Positions 23,615 to 33,400 of a stretch of 64,000 bases of DNA are shown here, piece after piece. The notes under the pieces were generated by a model, which worked only from the letters and a program-made list of their open reading frames with translations, did no database searches and was not told the DNA's origin. Source of the stretch: Anaerolineales bacterium. Lineage in GTDB: Bacteria; Chloroflexota; Anaerolineae; Anaerolineales; Villigracilaceae. The position numbers and the translations under genes were made by a program. Position 1 is the stretch's first letter. Every line of letters begins with the position of its first letter. The DNA lies in contig CP129481.1 of the NCBI GenBank assembly GCA_030583905.1, positions 372,001 through 436,000 on the forward strand, in the 5' to 3' direction.

Positions 23615-25609
23615 CTATACAGGGATTGCTTCCATTTCTTCCTGCTTTTTGAACTGACTCATATACAGGTCGTAATAAAAGCCCCTTTTATCCAACAACT
23701 CGTCATGTTTGCCGCGCTCGATGATTTCCCCTGCCTTCAGCACGAGGATCATATCCGCGTTGCGGATGGTGGAGAGACGATGTGCGATGACGAAGGATGT
23801 GCGTCCCTCGAGTAGTTGGTCGAACGCTTTTTGAATCAGGCGCTCGGTGCGCGTGTCCACGCTGGAAGTGGCTTCATCCAAAATCAGAATGCGCGGATTT
23901 GCCAGCGCGGCACGAGCTATCGAAAGCAGTTGCCGCTGTCCCTGAGAAAGACCCGAGCCGCGTTCGCCGAGGACGGTTTCGTATTTTTCGGGCAGGCGTT
24001 CGATGAACGAATCCGCGTTGGCGAGTTTGATCGCCGCCAGCACTTCTTCGTCGGTGGCGTCCGGCCTGCCGAAGCGGACGTTGTCCATGACGGAGGCGGA
24101 GAACAGGAAGGTGTCCTGTAAGACGATGCCGATCTGCTTGCGGAGCGAATCCGCGGTGACATCGCGCACATCCACGCCATCGATTTTCACCGAGCCATTC
24201 GTCACATCGTAGAAGCGCGGCAGCAGGTTGATGATGGTGGTCTTGCCCGCGCCGGTGGGACCGACGATGGCGATGGTTTCTCCGGGCTGGGCGGTGAAAG
24301 AGACTCCGCGCAAGACTGGCACGCCGTCTTCATATTCATGCGCCACATTCTCGAACTCGACCAAGCCTTTGATTTCAAGCATGGATTTCGCATTCGGCTT
24401 GTCGGTAACGGCGGGCTTTTCGTCGACGATGGTGAAGATGCGCTCGCCGCCTGCAATCGCGTTCTGGATGTTCGTCCACAAAATGGCGATCTGCTGGATG
24501 GGCTGGTTGAAGCGTTGAACGTAGGCGAGGAAGGTGACGACCAAGCCGAGCGTGACCGTCGTGCCTGCAAACATGCCGCCTTTGAGCAATGCCCATCCGC
24601 CCACGCCGACGACGATGCCGAGCGCGATATAGGAGAGGGCTTCCAGTGCGGGCGCAAGCGCGGAGGTGAACGAAACAGCGCGCACGTTCGCGTCGCGGTT
24701 GGCGGCGTTGACTTCCTTGAACTGTTCGATGTTCTCTTCGGCGCGGTTGAAGGCTTGCACTTCGCGCACGGCGGAGATGGTCTCCTGTAATTCGGCATTG
24801 ACCGAGCCGATCTCTTCACGCGCCACACGGAAGGCTTTGCGCGCCTGCGCTGAGAAATAGGATGTGACCAGCCACATCAGCGGGGCGATGGCAAGCGAGA
24901 GCAGCGCGAACGGAACACTGCGCATGAGCATGTTGTACGCCGTCCACACCAGCAGCATGATGCCTGTAAAGACTTGCACCAGCGCAAAGGAAAATGCCTG
25001 CTCGATGGCGCTGGTGTCATTAGTGATGCGGCTCATCAGGTCGCCGGCTTCATGTTCGGCGTAGTAACTCATGGAAAGGCTGTGCAGTTTCTCGAACACG
25101 CTGATGCGCAGTTCGCGCAGCACATGCTGACCCGTCCATGACATGGTGAAGAAGAGTGCGCCGGTAGTGAGCGCCCCAGCCACGTACAAGCCGATGACGA
25201 TGAGGATCAAACGCCACAAACCTGCGATGCGGTCCGCGCTGGTTGCGGTAGCAGGATCGAACCCTTCAAATCCGTTCAGGCGGTAGAGCGTGGCGATGAT
25301 CTTCTGTGTGCCCGTCAACTCGGTGGGGTCGGAGACCAGCCAACAAGTGGATGCGGCTTCGGGGTCAGGAGCAGGCGTCCCGAAGAAAGAGGCGGAAGCG
25401 CTTCCCGTTACGGGGACGAGGAAACAATCCGTCGCCTGTCCGATGAGTTCGGGCGGGGTGACTTGCGTCCATGTGGAGATGATGGCGAGGAAAACGGCGA
25501 GCACGAGCATGTACCAGAATTTGCCGAAGTAACCGCCGAAGCGCCGCAGGGTTTCGCTGACGTTGCGGGCTTGGCGTGTGTCTTGTTTGAGGAGATCGCC
25601 GCGCATCAT
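23615..25609 (-). CDS. ABC exporter half-transporter, canonical-Walker B subunit of a heterodimer
   Basis: A 664-residue fused permease-ATPase with six membrane spans (about 30-370) and a C-terminal ABC domain: Walker A GPTGAGKTT, signature LSQGQ (Gly to Gln change), Walker B ILILDEATSS with the catalytic Glu, and the switch His in IAHRLST. The first external loop is long (about 90 residues), with GSASASFFGTPAPDPEAAS. The partner subunit has the complementary defect, as in TM287/288- or BmrCD-type heterodimers. It likely exports drugs or lipids. It is in an operon behind a MarR regulator. Confidence 0.92.
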   Translation of the reverse strand: MMRGDLLKQDTRQARNVSETLRRFGGYFGKFWYMLVLAVFLAIISTWTQVTPPELIGQATDCFLVPVTGSASASFFGTPAPDPEAASTCWLVSDPTELTGTQKIIATLYRLNGFEGFDPATATSADRIAGLWRLILIVIGLYVAGALTTGALFFTMSWTGQHVLRELRISVFEKLHSLSMSYYAEHEAGDLMSRITNDTSAIEQAFSFALVQVFTGIMLLVWTAYNMLMRSVPFALLSLAIAPLMWLVTSYFSAQARKAFRVAREEIGSVNAELQETISAVREVQAFNRAEENIEQFKEVNAANRDANVRAVSFTSALAPALEALSYIALGIVVGVGGWALLKGGMFAGTTVTLGLVVTFLAYVQRFNQPIQQIAILWTNIQNAIAGGERIFTIVDEKPAVTDKPNAKSMLEIKGLVEFENVAHEYEDGVPVLRGVSFTAQPGETIAIVGPTGAGKTTIINLLPRFYDVTNGSVKIDGVDVRDVTADSLRKQIGIVLQDTFLFSASVMDNVRFGRPDATDEEVLAAIKLANADSFIERLPEKYETVLGERGSGLSQGQRQLLSIARAALANPRILILDEATSSVDTRTERLIQKAFDQLLEGRTSFVIAHRLSTIRNADMILVLKAGEIIERGKHDELLDKRGFYYDLYMSQFKKQEEMEAIPV

Positions 25610-25631
25610 GCCGCACCGCCTGAAGTTGATC

Positions 25632-25714
25632 TGTCATTACGAGGGCGTTCTTTGCCCGAAGCAATCCCATCATTACCGGGAGATTGCTTCGCCGCTTCGC
25701 TCCTCGCAATGACA
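25632..25714. repeat. GTCATTGCGAGG / GAAGCAATC composite repeat
   Basis: TGTCATTACGAGG (25632-25644) faces CCTCGCAATGACA (25702-25714). Inside, GAAGCAATC faces GATTGCTTC (25682-25690) as a second stem. It occupies the whole gap between the two ABC half-transporter genes and is the largest member of this family in the window. Confidence 0.85.
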
Positions 25715-25723
25715 TGGGAAGTT

Positions 25724-27667
25724 TTATTGATTGTGTTCATGTTCGTTTACCAATATTTGTGAGTTGTAAATTTCCGCGTAGATGGGGCTGTCTTCCATGA
25801 GTTCCTTGTGTTTGCCTTCGGCGACGACCGCGCCTTTTTCAAGGACGATGATCTTGTCGGCGTTCACCACAGTGCTGATGCGCTGGGCGATGACGAAGGA
25901 TGTGCGCCCTTTCATCAAAACGTCGAGCGCTTTTTGGATGGCGGCTTCGGTGTTGAGGTCTACCGCTGATGTAGAGTCGTCGAGGATGAGGATGCGCGGG
26001 TCGAGCAGCAGGGCGCGGGCGATGGCGACGCGCTGCTTTTGTCCGCCGGAGAGGGTTTGTCCGCGCTCGCCGACGTGGGTGTTGTAGCCTTCGGGGAAGG
26101 CGGCGATGAAGTCGTGCGCCTGTGCGGCTTTGGCGGCGGCGATGATCTCGTCGTCGCTGGCGTTCGGCTTGCCGAAGGCGATGTTCTCGCGGATCGTGCC
26201 GCTGAACAGGGTGGTCTCCTGCAAGACAATGCCGATCTGCGAGCGGAGCGAGTCGACGGTCACATCGCGCAGGTCGTGTCCGTCAATCGTGATGCGTCCT
26301 TCGGTCGGATCGTAGAAGCGTGGCAATAAGTTGATGATGGTGGTCTTGCCGGAGCCCGTCGCGCCGAGCAGGGCAATGGTTTCGCCGGGCTTCGCCTCAA
26401 AGGTAACGTCCGCCAGCACCGGCTCGCCGCCGCTGAAATAGCGGAACGTCACATTCTCGAATTTGACATTACCCTTCACATCAGGGATTTTGATCGCATC
26501 GGGTTTGTCGGTGATGTCCGATTTCGCGTCGAGGATTTCAAAGATGCGATTCGCGGAGGCGGAAGCTTGTCCCAACTGGGTGATGATGAATCCGAATTGC
26601 GCGATGGGCAAAAACAGGTAAATGAGATACAGCGAAAATTCCTGCCATTCGCCGAGGCTCAACGCGCCCGCGATGATCTGCTGTCCGCCGACGTTCAAAA
26701 TGGCGGCTTGCCCAAGATTGGCAACCAGGAACACAACAGGGAACAAAAACGTGAACACGCGCGCCACGACGATGGCTTGGTTCATGCTGTCATTTGCGGC
26801 GGCGCGGAATCTCGCCTGCTGTTGTTTTTCACGCGTGAACGCCTGAATGACCTTGATGCCCGCTAGGTTCTCCTGCAAAACCGTGTTCAACGCCGAAAGT
26901 TTCTGCTGCACTTTTGCGAACAGCGGCTGGCTGATCGACCCAAAGATGACGAACAGCACCAGCGCCACCGGCAGGATCGGCATGGCGGTCCACGCGAGGG
27001 TTGTGTTGGTGGTGAACAAGATGATGAGCGTGCCCGTCAGCAAAATGATCGCGCCCACAAGTTGCAAAAGTCCCTGCCCGATGAACAGGCGCACCTTCTC
27101 CACGTCGTCCGTCGCGCGGATCATCAACTGCCCGGTCTGATTCTTGTCGTGATACGAAAACGACAGCCGCTGAATTTTCGCATACAGATCGTTGCGCAGG
27201 TCATACGCCACCGACTGCGAATTCTTCTCCGCCCAGTAGGCTTGCAGGAAGGCGAACAGTCCGCGCAGGGATGCGAACAGGATAATGAAGAGGATGGCGC
27301 TGAGCAGCGTCCCCGGTGCATTCGTCACATCCGCTTCCAACTGTACTTTGAGCTGTTCCAACGTCGTGGACTCTGGTCTACCCGTCAGGCTGAGTATCTG
27401 CGGCAATGCCTGCCCCACGAATGAAGCGGGAATTTGATCCAGCGCCTTCAAGATCTGGTCGGCGATGTATCCGCTGGTGACGGCGTCGATCACGTTGCGC
27501 ACCATGCGCGGCACCGCCAACTGCGAAAGCGTGGCGATGATCAGAAATAAATACGGGAGCGCCGCCTGCTGTTTGTAGTGCGTTAAATATCGCAGGGCGC
27601 GTCCCATCGCGCCGCGGGGTCGTTCCGCGCGGACACGGGTTTTGGGTTTGGTGATGGTTGCTTGCAT
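25724..27667 (-). CDS. ABC exporter half-transporter, degenerate-site subunit of a heterodimer
   Basis: A 647-residue permease-ATPase with six spans and an ABC domain: Walker A GATGSGKTT, canonical signature LSGGQKQRVAIARALL and Walker B ILILDDSTSAVD, where the catalytic Glu is Asp. The switch region is IAQRIST, with His replaced by Gln. These changes are typical of the non-hydrolysing site in heterodimeric exporters. Paired with the 664-residue subunit it should make one asymmetric pump. It lies directly downstream of the MarR gene. Confidence 0.92.
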   Translation of the reverse strand: MQATITKPKTRVRAERPRGAMGRALRYLTHYKQQAALPYLFLIIATLSQLAVPRMVRNVIDAVTSGYIADQILKALDQIPASFVGQALPQILSLTGRPESTTLEQLKVQLEADVTNAPGTLLSAILFIILFASLRGLFAFLQAYWAEKNSQSVAYDLRNDLYAKIQRLSFSYHDKNQTGQLMIRATDDVEKVRLFIGQGLLQLVGAIILLTGTLIILFTTNTTLAWTAMPILPVALVLFVIFGSISQPLFAKVQQKLSALNTVLQENLAGIKVIQAFTREKQQQARFRAAANDSMNQAIVVARVFTFLFPVVFLVANLGQAAILNVGGQQIIAGALSLGEWQEFSLYLIYLFLPIAQFGFIITQLGQASASANRIFEILDAKSDITDKPDAIKIPDVKGNVKFENVTFRYFSGGEPVLADVTFEAKPGETIALLGATGSGKTTIINLLPRFYDPTEGRITIDGHDLRDVTVDSLRSQIGIVLQETTLFSGTIRENIAFGKPNASDDEIIAAAKAAQAHDFIAAFPEGYNTHVGERGQTLSGGQKQRVAIARALLLDPRILILDDSTSAVDLNTEAAIQKALDVLMKGRTSFVIAQRISTVVNADKIIVLEKGAVVAEGKHKELMEDSPIYAEIYNSQILVNEHEHNQ

Positions 27668-27739
27668 GGGTTTCCTTTTGGGGAGGGTGGGGATTGGTAG
27701 ATTGGTACTCTCTACTCACTACTCTCTACTCACTATTAT

Positions 27740-28186
27740 CTACTCTCTATTCTCTATCTCTTTCGCCGCTTCGGTCAGGATGGTCAACGCTTCGGCAACT
27801 TTGCGTTTCTCTTCCGCTGAAAGCGACTTGGCGAGTTCATCCATCCAGCGATAGCGTTCGTCGAAGCCGGCTTCGATCAGGTCGCGTCCTTTTGGAGTGA
27901 GTTGCAGGATCTTGGCGCGGCGGTCGTTCGGATCTTCGGCGCGCTCGATGTATTCGCCTTGGACGAGTTTCTCCGCCAACTGGCTCGCCGCTGCATTGGA
28001 AATGTCGAAGCGTTCGCTGATGTCCGAAATGCCGCATTTGTCCTTGTGTTGCAACTGCATCAGGATGCTGAACTGCGGCATGGATAAGCCCGTGGACTTG
28101 GCGAACTGCGTCCAGCCGCGCATGGAGCGATGCATGAACACATCCATCCATGCGCGCAGGGATTGGGAAATGGGGGAGTTGGTCAT
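27740..28186 (-). CDS. MarR-family transcriptional regulator
   Basis: A 148-residue winged-helix protein. The DNA-binding part contains CGISDISERFDISNAAASQLAEKLVQ (recognition helix about residues 55-80) and the wing with EDPNDRRAKILQLTPKGRD, a signature of MarR proteins. It likely represses the exporter genes that follow and is relieved by a small lipophilic ligand. A TTAAGC-GG-GCTTAA palindrome lies 20 bases upstream of its start, suggesting autoregulation. Confidence 0.92.
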   Translation of the reverse strand: MTNSPISQSLRAWMDVFMHRSMRGWTQFAKSTGLSMPQFSILMQLQHKDKCGISDISERFDISNAAASQLAEKLVQGEYIERAEDPNDRRAKILQLTPKGRDLIEAGFDERYRWMDELAKSLSAEEKRKVAEALTILTEAAKEIENRE

Positions 28187-28205
28187 TGTTAAGCCTTCTT
28201 TTTAG

Positions 28206-28219
28206 TTAAGCGGGCTTAA
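28206..28219. promoter_or_regulatory. Candidate MarR operator
   Basis: TTAAGC and GCTTAA form a perfect inverted repeat with a two-base spacer, 20 bases before the MarR start and in the divergent gap towards the TIR gene. A third half-site-like GTTAAG follows at about 28232. Confidence 0.5.
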
Positions 28220-28334
28220 ATTTATACGTGAGTTAAGTTTTGGTCAAGGGGAATTTGGTTGGAGAAGCGTTAGAGAACGAAACGTGAAAAATCGTCTTTT
28301 GAATGGTAATATAAAGTCACCCAAAAGGACTTCA

Positions 28335-29399
28335 ATGCAGAAGATCTTCATCAGCTATTCGCGCAAGGACATTGATTTCGCCCGCAAACTGGCAGGCGAC
28401 TTGGAGAAGGCTGACTATGATGTCTGGTGGGATATCACGGACCTGCGCGGCGGTGACGACTGGGTGAAGACGCTCCCTGCCGCCATTGCATCGAGCGATC
28501 TGTTCATCATCATCCTCTCGCCGAATTCGGTCGAATCGGAATGGGTACGCAAGGAATATACCCAGGCGTTGAACCGGCGCAAGAAGATTGTGCCGATCAT
28601 GTTCGAGGCGTGCGATGTGCCCTTTGCGTTGAACACCATCAACTACGTCAACTTCATGAGCGGGGAGTATGAGCATCAGTTCGGGAATCTATTGTCGGCT
28701 TTGGGGTTTCGAGGCGAGCCGCCCACGGTCACGCCGTATGAGCGGGCGAAGGGATTAATCCCGCCTGTGCTGAGAAAATTCTGGATTCCCATCCTGGTTA
28801 TGGTCGTTCTGATCGGGTTGTTTGCCCTGTTTTCCATGCCGGATATCGTAACGCCGCCCACCGCCACGCCGACCACAACGCCGACAGGAACGGAGACAGC
28901 GACGCCCACGCCGACCGCCAGCGCTACACAAACGCCAACCGCAACGCCGACACAGACCGCCAGCGCGACGCCCACCCAGCCGACACGGACACCGTCCGCG
29001 ACGAAACAGTCGTTTGAAACGCTGACGTATTGTGTGAATTCGATGTTCGCCTTCGCCATCAACGTGCGTTCCGGTCCCGGCACCAATTATGCGGTGCTCG
29101 GCGAGCCGCTGCCGGTGGGACGATGCCTCACGTTTCGGGCGGTGAATCAGGATGAGACCTGGCTGTTGATCGCTCCGAATCAGGAGGACCCGCGTCATAC
29201 CCAATTTGAAGGCGGCTGGATCTTCCGCGACCTGCTTGGTTTGGGGCTGGTCGGTCCCATTGACCTGCCTGAGGTCACGCTGACGCCTACACCGACACCG
29301 TCCAATACACCCACTCCATCGAACACGCCGACGATCACACCCACCTTTACACCTACCTCTTCACCGGAACCGACGGAGACACCCACGCCTTTAACATGA
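28335..29399 (+). CDS. Membrane-anchored TIR-domain protein with outer SH3b domain
   Basis: A 354-residue protein. Residues 1-125 are a TIR domain: MQKIFISYSRKD, BB-loop-like WDITDLRGGDDW and SPNSVESEWVRKEY, where Glu74 aligns with the catalytic Glu of SARM1-type NADases (DWVHKE). A membrane span follows (about 150-167), then a Thr/Pro-rich linker (170-225), an SH3b domain with INVRSGPGTNYAVLG and GGWIFRDLL (about 235-320), and another Thr/Pro tail. TIR should face the cytoplasm and SH3b the outside. Start ATG 28335 follows AAAAGGAC. It may cleave NAD+ or assemble signals on an outside cue; neither is shown. Confidence 0.88.
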   Translation: MQKIFISYSRKDIDFARKLAGDLEKADYDVWWDITDLRGGDDWVKTLPAAIASSDLFIIILSPNSVESEWVRKEYTQALNRRKKIVPIMFEACDVPFALNTINYVNFMSGEYEHQFGNLLSALGFRGEPPTVTPYERAKGLIPPVLRKFWIPILVMVVLIGLFALFSMPDIVTPPTATPTTTPTGTETATPTPTASATQTPTATPTQTASATPTQPTRTPSATKQSFETLTYCVNSMFAFAINVRSGPGTNYAVLGEPLPVGRCLTFRAVNQDETWLLIAPNQEDPRHTQFEGGWIFRDLLGLGLVGPIDLPEVTLTPTPTPSNTPTPSNTPTITPTFTPTSSPEPTETPTPLT

Positions 29400-29423
29400 C
29401 AGTCACCTTAAAGGTGACTGTCA
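29397..29423. terminator. Palindrome covering the TIR stop codon, probable bidirectional terminator
   Basis: TGACAGTCACCTT (29397-29409) and AAGGTGACTGTCA (29411-29423) are exact 13-base complements with one base between. The first three bases are the TIR gene stop codon. It lies between the convergent TIR and nuclease-like genes. Confidence 0.75.
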
Positions 29424-29447
29424 CGTTAACCAGCGAGAATTTTCAAA

Positions 29448-30374
29448 TTATAGAGTTTGTTTGTAGGATTGTTCAATCAAATACATTACTGTATCAAGTT
29501 CGGATAAGCCAGAAAGATTTATCTCTACAGTACCAGTTCCATGATGACCGATCTTTGAAACATCGCGGCTTATTTTTTGGGGGTCATCCAATTCAGCATA
29601 TGGAATATCCAGCCAAATTTTCAACTTGTTCGCCTGAATTTGAATTTCGCAAAAGTTTTTTCCATGCTTGTAACTTAAATATATCTTGTTGGGTTTTTCA
29701 ATAATATCGCCATCACTGTTGAGAGAAAAAATCCTTTCCCGTAACGCATCAAAAAGTGATTTTGTGGCATCAGACTTTTCGCTTAAGTGATATTCGAGTG
29801 TGTAAACAATCACTTCTTCTTCAGTTTGCTCATCGCCAGTGTCTTCTCTGACATCCGTTTTTTCTTTCTTGGCTGGCTTTTGACTTATCGTTGAAAATAT
29901 CGATTCCAAGAACAGGAAATCGTCCCCATATCTTCTATACGTCCACAATTGAATATTCGCCCCAATACGATTTACGGCATACTTGTCATACTCTGAAAAG
30001 CTTTCAGCAACCAAAATCAGCCTAGGACTTGACCAATCAATCTCAATATCTTTTCCAAGTTTTTCCTGAGCTACAAGCGTGAAATCACCTTTATGATCAA
30101 CAAGCCAATCCAGGTAGAACAATCCCTGGTTGATTACATTTTCCTTGCCTGTTTTCTTGTATTCAACAATAACTGGAGTTCCATCTTGATCAATCCCTAG
30201 AGTATCAATTCGTCCACGTTGTCTATCACCTGTAGTGTGTTCAGATGCGACATAACGCACCCCAAGCAATTCCTCCAAATTCACCTCAAATAAATTTTGA
30301 AGCTCTTTCTCGTTCTTAAATGAAGATGGCTTAACTTGTTGTGTCTTTTGTTGTTTAATTTTGTAAAGCGGCAT
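29448..30374 (-). CDS. NucS-like PD-(D/E)XK domain with DUF5655 C-terminus
   Basis: A 308-residue AT-rich gene. The N-terminal 165 residues look like the DUF91/NucS endonuclease-like fold: FEVNLEELLGVRYVASEH, then GRIDTLGIDQDGTPVIVEYKK, giving candidate catalytic Asp57, Glu71 and Lys73. An acidic linker (about 165-190) leads to a C-terminal DUF5655-like domain with SLFDALRERIFSLN and IYLSYKHGKNFCEIQIQ. Such proteins are found scattered near defence or mobile genes. Start 30374 (MPLYKIKQQ) has AAAAGGATGG upstream; 30410 is an alternative. Composition differs from its neighbours, which suggests transfer. Confidence 0.8.
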   Translation of the reverse strand: MPLYKIKQQKTQQVKPSSFKNEKELQNLFEVNLEELLGVRYVASEHTTGDRQRGRIDTLGIDQDGTPVIVEYKKTGKENVINQGLFYLDWLVDHKGDFTLVAQEKLGKDIEIDWSSPRLILVAESFSEYDKYAVNRIGANIQLWTYRRYGDDFLFLESIFSTISQKPAKKEKTDVREDTGDEQTEEEVIVYTLEYHLSEKSDATKSLFDALRERIFSLNSDGDIIEKPNKIYLSYKHGKNFCEIQIQANKLKIWLDIPYAELDDPQKISRDVSKIGHHGTGTVEINLSGLSELDTVMYLIEQSYKQTL

Positions 30375-30454
30375 AAACACCCATCCTTTTCTGTAATTCT
30401 TCTGTGCCAAGGCGCAACATGACGAAATCCGATTTTTGCATTATACCCGCAAGA

Positions 30455-33400
30455 TTACGGTACGGTCTTTATCCTTCCCGCAATAATATCCGCAATGATC
30501 GTTTCCAACTCCGCCTGGATGGCAGGGGTTGGATTTTTAATAAGCGAAAGACCAACCTCGCCCGTTGCCAGCGTGCCGATGTGAATGCCGCCGCTGAATG
30601 TCCCGCTTTCGATGACATTTGAAACGCGGAGGATACTGACATCGAAGCGCTTCTCGATGCTGGTCAGGATGATGTCTTTGAACTCAGGGTTGGTCACCGC
30701 CCAATCCATATCCACGCCGATGAGCCAGGCATTGCCATGCTCGAGGATCTCCGCGCCTGCGCCAACGCCGACACTTTGTCCCGCCACCGGCAGAATGACA
30801 TCCGCGCCCGCCTCCAATAGCTGATGTGCCGCCTGCCTGCCTTCGGTGGAACAGCAGAATCCGCCTGTGAACATGCCCTCGTGTTTTTCCAAATCCCAGC
30901 CGATGACTTCGACATTTGCTTTGTGTTTTGCGTTGTAATAATCCACGCCGAAGGTGAAGCCGTCCATGAAGCCGGTCACCTGCGGAATATCGATGCCGCC
31001 GAAGACGCCGACCTTGCCGGTCTTTGTCGCCGAGGCGGAGAGATAACCCGCAAGGAATGCTGCCTGGTCGGTGGCGTAGGTCTGCACCCAGACGTTTTCT
31101 AGCAGCGGCTCTGGGATGAAGTCCATCGTCATGAAGCGTTGATTCGGGTTTGCGGATGCGGTGGCTTGCAGTTGTTCGAGGAATATCCCCGGCGCGACTA
31201 TGAGATGGCAATCTGCGGTGACAAAGGTTTTGATGTGTCGCGCAAAATCCGAAACGGAGGAGGTTTGCAGGACGCTTTCCTCCCAGTTATACGTCTCCGC
31301 CGCTTCTTGAATGCCTTTGTAGATCAGGGCGTTGAAGTAGTTATCGGTCAGACCGCTGGAGGTGGCAATCTGGCAGATTCTGCCGTTGGCGGCAACCGGC
31401 ATGGGGGTGGCGGTCGGCACGGAAGGCGCGCCTCCGCACGCAGACGTGATGCCATGCAGGTATTTCAGGCATTCTTCATCTGTCAGGCTGCGGGTGACGC
31501 GGGTCTGCGCGAGTTTCCGCAGGTCGTCCATGTCCATCAAATAGACCTGCGCTTCGCGGTCCGTGCTGACGGCGAGACGTTTCCCATCCGGGCTGAAGGA
31601 CAGGCTATTCACGCCAGAGCCGTCGCCGTAGAAGGTCAGCAGTTCCTGACCGGTGTCCACGTCCCATAATTTGGTCGTGCCATCGCGGCTGGCAGTGGCA
31701 ACGCGCGTGCCATCGAGGTTGAAATTCGCCATTGTGACCGTGTTGGTGTGCGTGAGGGTTTGCCTCTCCTCGCCGGTCTTTGCATCCCAGATGCGTGCGG
31801 TGCCGTCGAGGCTGGCGGTGATGAGCAAACGGTCATCGGCACTGAAGGCAACGGATGTGACCGTATCTTCATGTGCATTCAGGTTGAGGGTGTCGCTACC
31901 GGTGGAAAAATCGCGCACACGCACCGTCCCGTTTTGAAGACCGATGGCAAGCCGCGTCCCATCGGAGTTGAATGCAAGAGATTGAACGCCGGCCGGCAGG
32001 TTGAAGGTGAACAACAGTTTTGGCATCCCGTCGGTGACATCCCAGAGAATGACCTTGTAATCGTTACTGCCAGTAACGAGCCGCTTGCCGTCCGAGCTGA
32101 AAGCTATGGCGTTGATCCTGCCGGTGTGGGCAGACCAAGTTGCCCCGTCGGAGTTGGAGGCGGGTTTGAAAAGCGTCACGCTGAAATCGTCGCGCGCGGC
32201 GGCGATCCAATTCCCAGCCGGGCTGTAGGCGATGGAGGTGATTCCAGAATCGGAAAGCGTACGGAGTTCCCGCCCGGTGACTGCATCCCAAATCTTCAAC
32301 GCGCCGCCGGTGATGATGGCAAGTTGACTCCCCTGCGGATTGAATTGAATGCCCCAGGTGCCGTTGAGGTTGGGAATGTTCAGGGCTTCGTGCTGGGGCT
32401 TCACATCCCACACGCGCAACGTGCCGTCGTCGGCGGTGGTGACGAGGCGCATTCCGTCGGGACTGAAGGCGGCGGAGAAGATCGTGCCCGTGTGACCCGC
32501 CAGCGAAAAAATTTCCGCCCCGGTGTTCACGTCCCATAGAATCACTTTGCGGTCGTAGCCGCCGGTGGCAAGCATCGCGCCGTCAGGGCTGAATGCAACC
32601 GCGTGGAGCGTGCTGAGATGCCCGTTGAAGGTTCGCAGGAGTTCTCCTGTGGCGGCATCCCAAAGATAGGCGCGGTCTTGGCTGAGCGTGGCAATGCGTT
32701 TGCCGTCTGCGCTGAAGGCGGCGTTCCAGACCCAATCCGGGTGGTTCAACACAAACACTTCTTTGCCGCTTGCGATGTCCCACATCCGCGCCGTGCGGTC
32801 GTCGCTGATGGTGAGCAGGCGTTGTCCGTCGGGGCTGAAATACGCGAACGAAACATAATCGGTGTGACCGGGAAAACTCGCCAACTGCCTGCCTGTTTTT
32901 GCATCCCAGATGTGCGGAAGGCTGCTGTTTGTGATCGTGGCAAGACGCAAGCCATCCGGGCTGAACACAACGGACGTGATCGCCTCGACCCAATCTCGGA
33001 GTTGGATCTCGTCTCCCGAAGCGGAGTCCCACAGTGTGACCGTTCCATCCGCGACGACAGTGACGATGGTCTTTCCGTTCGGGCTGAACTGGGCGAAATG
33101 ACCGGGCAGGCTGAGCAGGCGCTGACCCGTCTCCACGTCCCACACGTTGGCGGTTTCGTCATTGCTGGCGGTGACGATGCGTGTTCCATCCGGGCTGAAA
33201 TCCACACTGATGGGAGTGCCGGGCGCATGGGCGGGAATCACCAATCGAATGCGGGATGCCAGCACGGCTTGGTGCAGGGCGTCTTCCGCTTCGATGGTTT
33301 CGGCGGAGTTGAGCGCTTCCATTGCAAGCAAAATACTGCGTTCGGGGTCGCTTTCCAGATTATTCAGCGCGGCGGCTGCCAGTTCACGCGAGGCGGCAAC

